A stretch of 64,000 bases of DNA from an uncultured Butyrivibrio sp. GTDB lineage: Bacteria; Bacillota; Clostridia; Lachnospirales; Lachnospiraceae. Within the stretch, counting starts at the first letter, position 1. Every line of letters starts with the position of its first letter. Under the pieces are notes generated by a model that had not been told where the DNA came from, did not search any database, and worked only from the letters and a program-made list of their open reading frames with translations. The stretch spans positions 1-64,000 of the forward strand of contig NZ_CAMVPU010000014.1 of NCBI RefSeq assembly GCF_947169445.1, given 5' to 3'. Shown here in pieces: positions 58,058 through 64,000 of the stretch. The translations under genes were made by a program, and so were the position numbers.

Positions 58058-58137
58058 CGCAGGAAACTTTACCACCTCTTACGCGATTGTTTAAACAATA
58101 ATGAGAAAAAATTCTATCATTTTTGTAACATTTTCTA

Positions 58138-58166
58138 TTGACAAGATTATTAAAAATCCATAAAAT
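58138..58166 (+). promoter_or_regulatory. Promoter of the lasso-peptide cluster
   Basis: TTGACA, exactly 17 bp, TAAAAT, about 47 bp before the exporter start. The best promoter in the cluster; no comparable one is seen before the precursor genes. Confidence 0.75.
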
Positions 58167-58212
58167 TATGTGCGACGCGTTTGTGAAATGTTTGTGAATT
58201 AAAGGTGTTAAA

Positions 58213-59883
58213 TTGAGTAATTTTGTTAGATGGGCCAAGGATTGGAAGAACCAAAAGAACTATTATTACTGGTTAAAAGAATATACTAAGCCGTATTTAC
58301 CAAGAATTATACTGCTATTGCTAATCGATTCGTCGGTAACGCTTGTTTCTACTTATATGGCGGTTGTATCCAAGAATATTATTGATAAAGCGACCGGCGG
58401 AAGCAATATCGTTGGATACCTGGTTCTATATGCGGTTATGACATTTGGAATGCTAGGGCTTGATATGGTGAGCCAGCTTATTTCACTGGTCATGAACGAG
58501 AAGTTCTCTTTTGGAATTAGGAAGCAGGTATATGAGCAGATAATCCATTCTTATTGGATGGATGTTAAAAGGTATCATTCCGGGGATCTGATGACCAGAC
58601 TTACCAGTGATGCCGGTAATATCTCTGATGGTATCATTTACACTATTCCTACTATTATAAAGCTTGGATTTCAGTTTGTAGTTGCTTTTGCGACAATGTT
58701 TTATTACAGTCCTATACTTGCACTGGTAGCTCTTTTGATGGGTCCTTTTGCAGCGCTTATTAGTATAGTGCTTGGAAGAAAGCTTCGTTACCTTACTCAG
58801 AAGGTTCAGGAATCTGAATCAATGTATAGATCTTTTATGCAGGAGAGTATTGCGAACCTTCTTGTGGTTAAGTCCTTTATGAATGAGGAGTATGCCACGA
58901 ACAGGCTTGTAGAGCTTCGAGATAACAGATTCTACTGGGTTTATAAAAAGAGCAGAATGGGTATTTTCAGTTCCATGTTCATGGCACTGACTTTCCAGGC
59001 AGCATACATTATTGCTTTTACTGTGGGTGCGCTGGCACTTTCTGGAGGAACTATTACTTATGGTACAATGTCTCTTTTCCTGGTGCTGATCAATAGAATT
59101 CAGGCACCTATCGTGGGACTTGCGCAGCAGATTCCGAGGATTGTACAGATATTTACATCTGCTGAAAGAGTTATAGAACTTGAGAATATTCCGATTGAAG
59201 AACCTGTTAAGATTCCGGAGCCTAAGGGGGCTGTTGGAGTGGATGTCAAGGGACTTACCTTTGGATATGACGAAGAAAACGTCCTTGAAAACCTTGATCT
59301 GGATATTAAGCCCGGAGAGTTTGTGGCTATTATAGGTGAATCAGGTATCGGTAAGACGACTCTTATCAGACTTATGATGTCATTTATGAGTCATTATGAA
59401 GGAAGTATTACCTTTAATTCAGAAGGTGGGGACAGCGTTTCTGCTACAGCGGGAATGAGACAGTGGATGTCATATGTTCCGCAGGGTAACACACTTTTTA
59501 GCGGAACAATCAGAGAGAATATCCGTATGGGTAAGCTTGATGCCACTGATGAAGAAATGGAAGAGGCTCTTAAAATGGCAGCGGCCTATGATTTTGTGAA
59601 AGAGCTTCCAAATGGAATTGACACAGTTATTGGTGAAAGAGGCCACGGAATTTCCGAAGGTCAGGCCCAGAGAATTGCCATCGCAAGATGTCTGGTCCGC
59701 AAATCACCATTTGTAATATTGGATGAGGCAACGTCCTCTCTTGATCCTGAGACGGAGCTTGCAGTCCTTAAGGGAATGCAGAATATCACTCCTCGTCCTA
59801 CCTGTGTGATAATAACTCACAGATTATCAGTACTGCCATATTGTGACAGACAGATAAAGATTGAGAATAAGAATTTAGTTTAA
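58213..59883 (+). CDS. ABC exporter of the lasso-peptide cluster (D protein)
   Basis: 556 residues, full exporter half-transporter. Starts with TTG at 58213 behind AAAGGTG, no in-frame ATG nearby. Six-helix domain (about 30-320), then the nucleotide-binding domain: GESGIGKTT (Walker A), YVPQGN (Q-loop), signature as ISEGQAQRIAIAR (Glu for Gly in LSGGQ), VILDEATSSLD (Walker B) and ITHRLS. In lasso clusters the D protein exports the mature peptide and gives self-immunity. Own consensus promoter. Confidence 0.9.
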   Translation: MSNFVRWAKDWKNQKNYYYWLKEYTKPYLPRIILLLLIDSSVTLVSTYMAVVSKNIIDKATGGSNIVGYLVLYAVMTFGMLGLDMVSQLISLVMNEKFSFGIRKQVYEQIIHSYWMDVKRYHSGDLMTRLTSDAGNISDGIIYTIPTIIKLGFQFVVAFATMFYYSPILALVALLMGPFAALISIVLGRKLRYLTQKVQESESMYRSFMQESIANLLVVKSFMNEEYATNRLVELRDNRFYWVYKKSRMGIFSSMFMALTFQAAYIIAFTVGALALSGGTITYGTMSLFLVLINRIQAPIVGLAQQIPRIVQIFTSAERVIELENIPIEEPVKIPEPKGAVGVDVKGLTFGYDEENVLENLDLDIKPGEFVAIIGESGIGKTTLIRLMMSFMSHYEGSITFNSEGGDSVSATAGMRQWMSYVPQGNTLFSGTIRENIRMGKLDATDEEMEEALKMAAAYDFVKELPNGIDTVIGERGHGISEGQAQRIAIARCLVRKSPFVILDEATSSLDPETELAVLKGMQNITPRPTCVIITHRLSVLPYCDRQIKIENKNLV

Positions 59884-59990
59884 AGAGAAGAAAAAGTATT
59901 GTTGTTGGGCAAGCGTAACTATTCATTGTATTGACGCGTCAGTATGTGTGGGGGCACAGTAAATGACGTAAGAGGAATTGGGAGACGAAA

Positions 59991-60269
59991 ATGAACGAGA
60001 CAGAGAAGAAAATTAAAATTGAAAAAAACCTTGATGTTACGGAGCTTGATGGCGAGAAAGTAATGATTGATTTCGAGAGCGGCAAGTACTTCATGATCAA
60101 GGGAAGTGGCAACGACATTTGGGATATGATGAGAGATGGTATCAAGATTTCTGAAATTATCGATGCTCTTTTAAAAGAGTATGATGTAGATAGAGAGACT
60201 TGTGAAAAGTCAGTTGTTGCATTTATTAAGCAGATGGAGAACTATAAGTTTATAGCGCTTTATGAGTAA
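59991..60269 (+). CDS. PqqD-like leader-binding protein (lasso B1/RRE)
   Basis: 92 residues of the PqqD/RRE fold: LDGEKVMIDFESGKYFMIKG then a helical GNDIWDMMRDG and SEIIDALLKEYDVDRETCE (trimmed) typical of B1 proteins. Binds the precursor leader and delivers it to the B2 protease. GGGAG precedes the start. Overlaps B2 by 8 bases. A 10-bp palindrome TGACGCGTCA (59932-59941) lies in the preceding 107-bp gap; its role is unknown. Confidence 0.9.
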   Translation: MNETEKKIKIEKNLDVTELDGEKVMIDFESGKYFMIKGSGNDIWDMMRDGIKISEIIDALLKEYDVDRETCEKSVVAFIKQMENYKFIALYE

Positions 60270-60699
60270 TATTTCACTGATAAGATTTTTAAAGAATAAT
60301 GATAGAAAGCGAAGAACACTGGCAATCTGGTATCTTACAGCTTTTTACAGAGCACAGATGCTGATGATTCCATCTAAGAAGCTGCAGAAGAACTGGGGAG
60401 AAAGCGGCAAGGAATCGCCTGAAACAGATCTGACTGTAAATTACAGATACGCTTATGTTGTAGCAAGGGATGTGAGCAGAATTGCAGATCATACTCCCTG
60501 GGAGAGTAAGTGCCTGGTACGTGCTTTAACAGCCAGATATCTTTTGCACAGAAAAGGCATCAAGACCACTCTTTATCTTGGTGTTGGCAAGGATGAAAAT
60601 GGTAAGATGATAGCCCATAGCTGGTTGCGCTGCGGTGAATTGTTTGTAACCGGCGGCGATGGTAGCAACTATGCTACTGTGGCGAAATTCTGTATGTAA
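60262..60699 (+). CDS. Lasso-peptide B2 leader peptidase (transglutaminase-like)
   Basis: 145 residues. Cys-His-Asp triad expected for the B2 family: SKCLVRALTARYLL (Cys), AHSWLRCGE (His) and VTGGDGSN (Asp). It removes the leader from the precursor with B1. It starts inside the B1 stop region without its own ribosome site, so the two are translationally coupled. Split B1/B2 architecture is typical of Firmicutes lasso clusters. Confidence 0.92.
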   Translation: MSNISLIRFLKNNDRKRRTLAIWYLTAFYRAQMLMIPSKKLQKNWGESGKESPETDLTVNYRYAYVVARDVSRIADHTPWESKCLVRALTARYLLHRKGIKTTLYLGVGKDENGKMIAHSWLRCGELFVTGGDGSNYATVAKFCM

Positions 60700-60730
60700 G
60701 GTCAGAAGACTTTCTTTCTGACCTTTATTT
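60698..60730 (+). terminator. Internal terminator-like hairpin between B2 and the kinase
   Basis: AAGGTCAGAA pairs perfectly with TTCTGACCTT, followed by TATTT. The stem starts inside the B2 TAA stop. It may partly terminate transcription before the kinase, cyclase and precursor genes. Confidence 0.6.
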
Positions 60731-60748
60731 CTGCGTATTGGAGTTTTT

Positions 60749-61660
60749 ATGAGTTATAAGTATTATATTTACGGACTTAATGTTGAGTCTGAAATTGAAA
60801 TTGAAGAGGCGTATAAACTTGATTTTGATGGAGAACCAGATGTCAGGGTTGTGTACGGTGATATGCCGGCACAGGTAATGGAAATGTATGCTGATAAGGG
60901 ACAGGATGAGTACTGCTCTGCAATTGCAGCAAACAGCCTCTTTTTCCGCATACCTAATACCTGTGAATATTGCGTGGAAAAAGATGTGATTACCATTCAT
61001 CCATTTGAGAATGCAGTCAATTCTGATATTAAGTGCTTTATACTTGGAAGCTCTTTTGGCTACTGCATGATCTTAAGAAGAATGGTTGTGTTACATGGCG
61101 GAGCGGTATCTAAAAATGGAAAAGGCGTCATTGTAACAGGTGAATCAGGTGCCGGAAAGTCAACAGTTTCAGATGCTCTTTTATCGGACGGATATCTGTT
61201 TGTGGCTGATGATGTCTGCGCGCTTTCAGACCTTGGAAATAAGACTCATATCAATATGGCATATCCTCAGCAGAAGCTTTGCAAGGATGCTGCTCTTAAA
61301 AAGGGCTATGATCTATCTCAGCTTATCTATATCGATGAAGAAAGAGATAAGTACGCTATCAGGTTAAAAGACGGCTATTTAAAGGATGGAATCGATTTTG
61401 ACTATCTCTTTGAACTGGTGCTTACAGATGAGAAAGAGGTTTCTTTCAGACAGGTTTCGGGTCATGAAAAGTTGATGCTCATAATGCGTAATATATTTAG
61501 GGGTGAAGGCGGCTTCGCATATTGGGGAGTTCCACCTGAGTATATGAAGATGTGCCTCAAGGTCGCATCCAGCATACAGGTGTATCAGATTGCAAGACCA
61601 AAGGATGCTGATACATTAGATGAGATTGTACAGTTCATAGAGAAAACTGTTGAAGAGTGA
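60749..61660 (+). CDS. HPr-kinase-like serine kinase of the lasso cluster
   Basis: 303 residues. Walker A GESGAGKST with the preceding GVIVT strand and VADDVCAL are shared with HPr kinase/phosphorylase C-terminal domains. In paeninodin-type clusters this kinase phosphorylates the C-terminal Ser of the precursor. The precursor at 63750 ends in Ser, as required. GGAG precedes the start at 60749. An alternative is a kinase of another cluster component; family context favours the precursor. Confidence 0.85.
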   Translation: MSYKYYIYGLNVESEIEIEEAYKLDFDGEPDVRVVYGDMPAQVMEMYADKGQDEYCSAIAANSLFFRIPNTCEYCVEKDVITIHPFENAVNSDIKCFILGSSFGYCMILRRMVVLHGGAVSKNGKGVIVTGESGAGKSTVSDALLSDGYLFVADDVCALSDLGNKTHINMAYPQQKLCKDAALKKGYDLSQLIYIDEERDKYAIRLKDGYLKDGIDFDYLFELVLTDEKEVSFRQVSGHEKLMLIMRNIFRGEGGFAYWGVPPEYMKMCLKVASSIQVYQIARPKDADTLDEIVQFIEKTVEE

Positions 61661-61719
61661 TATTTGAATAAGCTAGGGCATGGCTTGGTTTATATATTGG
61701 GATTTAGGAGTATGAAAAG

Positions 61720-63660
61720 ATGTCAGCTATATATGGAGCAATTGATTTAAATAGAAATGCAATTGATAAAGATCTTCCTGCAAGATTTGATGCAGGATAT
61801 ACAAAATGCAAAATAGATAAAAACAATAGCCTGCTTAGAGATAATGTATATATGCACTGCGGCGTACAATATTTTTATCCTCGTGCCAAGGCGGAGAGAC
61901 TTCCTATCTATGATGAGGAAAGTAATGTATATATTACTGCTGACTGCGTTATTGATAATAGGAAAACACTAATTCCGGAGCTTTTACTTGATGATAGAGC
62001 GGCGGATGGAGATATTATTCTTGCTGCATATAAGAAATGGGGCAAGGATTGCTCTGAACATTTGCGTGGACTTTTTGCTTTTGTTATTTATGATGCTGCT
62101 AAAAATGAAGTATATGCTGCTACAGACCAGTTTTCACAGCGATGCCTTTTTTACCATTTAAGAGATGGGGTATTTTATTTTTCTACACTGTTTTTCCCTA
62201 TCCCTGAGGCAACAAAGCTAAAGTTTAAAGAAAATGAAAGGTGGCTTGTTGATGAAATAACTCTTAGGGGACCGGTTATGATAACAGAACCTAAGGAAAC
62301 GGCTCTTATTGATGTATATAAAATTGTTTGTGGAACATATATTACAGCTAACGTTCCTGAAAATTCATCTGAGATAAAGCTGGGAGAAACAAGATATTAC
62401 AATCCTAATGATACCGTGCCTACTGACTGGAGTATTACTCTGGAACAGAGTGAAAAAATGATTAAAGAAACAGTTGCAGGAGTGATGGAAGATATCTTAC
62501 AGGAACAGATTGATGTGGCGACAATGATGAGTTCGGGACTGGATTCATCGACTGTTTCATGTAATGCGGCAATTATCCTTGGAAAACGTGGTGGTAAGAT
62601 ATATAGTTATACATCAGTTCCGGATAAAGATGCAGGCCTAAAAAATACAAAATACACAATATATGATGAAACGGAAGGGGTTAAGGCTATTTGCAAGCAA
62701 TATCCCAATATTATTCCTGAGTTTGTTGACAGTAAGGGTAGAAGCTTTTTGACGGAAACAGAAGAATTTGTTGATGCATGGGAACTTCCATGCAAATCTC
62801 AGCAAAATGCAGTTTGGATAGACGAAATATATAAAAAGGTATCTGACAGTGGACAGAAAATTCTGCTTAGTGGTTCAACTGGAAACTGTACATTTTCAGC
62901 AGGAAGCTATTTGGATACGATATACTATTACTTAACAAAACTAAGAGTAAAAGATGCTTATGATGTTTTAGGGGCTTTTAAGAGCATAGGAATATCTCGA
63001 AAGAAAGAAGTAAAGCTTATGCTTAAAAGGCTTTACCAATATTTTAGATGGAACTTTGATTATAAGCTAAAAGATTGTTATTCTGATAATGCAACTAGAA
63101 AGGATATTGGAGAGAAATATAGTCTTTCTAAGAGATTTGTTAAAATTCTTCATTATTTTCCTTTTCAAACTACGAAGACAATGAGAGAAGCTTTTTACCT
63201 GATCAATTCATATGCTCAGATTGGTGAAGTAGAAACAAAAGATAGTTTGCATTATGGAGTTATTGATAGGGATCCAACTAGAACTGTTGCACTTGTAGAC
63301 ATGTGTTTTAAAATACCTATTTTGTGTTATGCTAATAAAGATTATGACAGACGACTGCTTAGAGCTGGAATGAGAGGAATAGTGCCAGATGAAATATTGA
63401 ATAATATCACTCAAAGAGGAAAGCAAAGTGGTGATAACGTATACAGAGTTGGGGTGGTATGGGATAAAATAAGAGACAAATGGGTTGATAGAGTGTTTAA
63501 CAATGAAATATTACTTTATCTTGATAAGAAAAAGCTAGAAAGTCTACTGAAAGATTATGATTTAGGCATTGAAAAGGCTAACTATGATAATGTACTTGTT
63601 TTGTCGGAAATATACTCATTTGCGATTTATTTAGATAAAATAAAAAAATATTGTAAATGA
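61720..63660 (+). CDS. Asparagine-synthetase-like lasso cyclase (C protein)
   Basis: 646 residues. N-terminal glutaminase-like domain begins MSAIYGAID with no Cys at position 2, so it is inactive as in lasso C proteins; IVIYD and DGDIILAAYKKWG are the usual strands. The synthetase domain has SSGLDSS (PP-loop, Ser for Gly in SGGLDSS). It adenylates the acceptor Asp or Glu and closes the macrolactam ring. AGGAG precedes the ATG. The precursor genes follow after 89 bp. Confidence 0.9.
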   Translation: MSAIYGAIDLNRNAIDKDLPARFDAGYTKCKIDKNNSLLRDNVYMHCGVQYFYPRAKAERLPIYDEESNVYITADCVIDNRKTLIPELLLDDRAADGDIILAAYKKWGKDCSEHLRGLFAFVIYDAAKNEVYAATDQFSQRCLFYHLRDGVFYFSTLFFPIPEATKLKFKENERWLVDEITLRGPVMITEPKETALIDVYKIVCGTYITANVPENSSEIKLGETRYYNPNDTVPTDWSITLEQSEKMIKETVAGVMEDILQEQIDVATMMSSGLDSSTVSCNAAIILGKRGGKIYSYTSVPDKDAGLKNTKYTIYDETEGVKAICKQYPNIIPEFVDSKGRSFLTETEEFVDAWELPCKSQQNAVWIDEIYKKVSDSGQKILLSGSTGNCTFSAGSYLDTIYYYLTKLRVKDAYDVLGAFKSIGISRKKEVKLMLKRLYQYFRWNFDYKLKDCYSDNATRKDIGEKYSLSKRFVKILHYFPFQTTKTMREAFYLINSYAQIGEVETKDSLHYGVIDRDPTRTVALVDMCFKIPILCYANKDYDRRLLRAGMRGIVPDEILNNITQRGKQSGDNVYRVGVVWDKIRDKWVDRVFNNEILLYLDKKKLESLLKDYDLGIEKANYDNVLVLSEIYSFAIYLDKIKKYCK

Positions 63661-63749
63661 ATCTTACATTTTTGTTAGAAAACTTGTAGTAAATGTATTT
63701 TGGTGTTAGTTTTATATGTGATGATATATTTTAAGAAGGAGGATCAACT

Positions 63750-63887
63750 ATGAAAATTTGGAATAATCCAGCAATCGAAGAAATCAAACTTTCTGCTACT
63801 GAGCAGAGTGGTGGCCCATTCAAAGAGTGGGATGGCGAGTGGAATCAGGATGCTGAAGGCAACTGGTATCAGTTATCAAAGAGCTGA
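63750..63887 (+). CDS. Lasso-peptide precursor 1 (paeninodin-like)
   Basis: 45 residues. Leader MKIWNNPAIEEIKLSATE carries a WxxP motif, in place of the YxxP bound by B1, and Thr near the end. The rest, QSGGPFKEWDGEWN..., has Glu and Asp in the range used for ring closure and ends ...QLSKS, with a C-terminal Ser for the kinase. If the core begins two residues after Thr, residue 1 is Gln and Glu8 the acceptor; if it begins at the Ser, Glu7 or Asp9. AAGGAGGATCAACT precedes the ATG. It is too short for the usual gene callers. Confidence 0.82.
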   Translation: MKIWNNPAIEEIKLSATEQSGGPFKEWDGEWNQDAEGNWYQLSKS

Positions 63888-63914
63888 TAATAAAAAATAG
63901 GAGGTATACGTGGT

Positions 63915-64000
63915 ATGAAAACTTGGCTTGAAGCTGTTATTGAAGAGATTAGTTTTTCAAATACAGAGCATGGACAGTATAAAAATCCAGATCTTGATGG
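63915..64000 (+). CDS. Lasso-peptide precursor 2 (3' end outside window)
   Basis: 28 codons visible. Starts 10 bases after AGGAGG. MKTWLEAVIEEISFSNTE is colinear with the leader of precursor 1 (MKxW...IEEI..S.TE), then HGQYKNPDLDG. Asp occupies the same position as Glu in precursor 1, and DG follows at the same distance. The Pro of the WxxP motif is Ala here. Cut by the window end, so the C-terminal residue is not visible. Confidence 0.78.
   Translation, partial: MKTWLEAVIEEISFSNTEHGQYKNPDLD

Noticed and set aside
1..64000. tRNA, rRNA or CRISPR features.
   Set aside because: No TpsiC-like GGTTCGAxTCC with a matching acceptor stem, no rRNA core sequence and no regularly spaced repeats were seen on either strand.

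Overview
The window looks like a chromosomal segment of a Gram-positive Clostridia bacterium, most probably a Lachnospiraceae member close to Butyrivibrio or Pseudobutyrivibrio. This is inferred from moderate-to-low GC, AGGAGG-type ribosome sites, sigma-A-like promoters, a tig/clpP/clpX/engB neighbourhood, DUF4250 and VanZ-type proteins, clostripain, an L10 leader and a c-di-GMP-I riboswitch. No rRNA, tRNA, CRISPR array, transposase or phage gene was seen.

Layout. 1-9.7 kb is housekeeping: 3' end of glnS, a DUF2225 protein, a PfkB-like protein that has lost its catalytic Asp, a TetR regulator, malQ with a LacI regulator, a DJ-1 protein, a CYTH protein and trigger factor. 9.7-27.2 kb is an accessory island sitting between tig and clpP, genes that are normally neighbours in Clostridia. 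It holds a decayed Rpn-type gene and two giant paralogous surface proteins (1959 and 1841 aa). Between these lies a minus-strand operon of a lipoprotein, a caspase-like (CHAT) lipoprotein and a membrane protein, read from a c-di-GMP-I riboswitch with its own terminator, plus a divergent XRE regulator and a promoter-driven structured RNA candidate. 27.3-38.4 kb carries clpP, clpX, engB, a DUF308 and a MetH-activation-like protein, clpB, an AAA-type ATPase, a His-rich protein, DUF4250 and a clostripain with an odd Asp/Tyr tail. 38.7-43.6 kb is a capsule/EPS regulatory operon (CpsB phosphatase, CpsC, CpsD kinase, Ig-like protein, LCP ligase) ending with a sortase-B-fold lipoprotein that lacks all three catalytic residues. 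43.7-57.98 kb has hisC, a methyltransferase, dapF, VanZ, a two-component pair, thrS, the initiating sugar-phosphate transferase, a glycosyltransferase and rplJ-rplL behind an L10 leader. 58.1-64 kb is a lasso-peptide cluster of the paeninodin type (exporter, PqqD/B1, B2, HPr-kinase-like kinase, cyclase, two precursors), running off the right edge.

Most interesting system. The 1959-aa protein has a signal peptide, a low-complexity region, a choice-of-anchor-L domain, a Pro/Glu stalk, an APKTS sorting-like motif, two membrane helices and then a complete class B sortase with His1847, Cys1941 and Arg1955. Substrate motif and sortase are thus in one chain. Its paralogue keeps the motif and helices but stops before the sortase. 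The neighbouring caspase-like lipoprotein sits behind a c-di-GMP-I riboswitch, which suggests an attach/release module: a Pro-rich adhesin plus a c-di-GMP-controlled surface protease, analogous in logic to PPEP-1 with CD2831 in Clostridioides difficile. The architecture is visible in the sequence; the function is inference.
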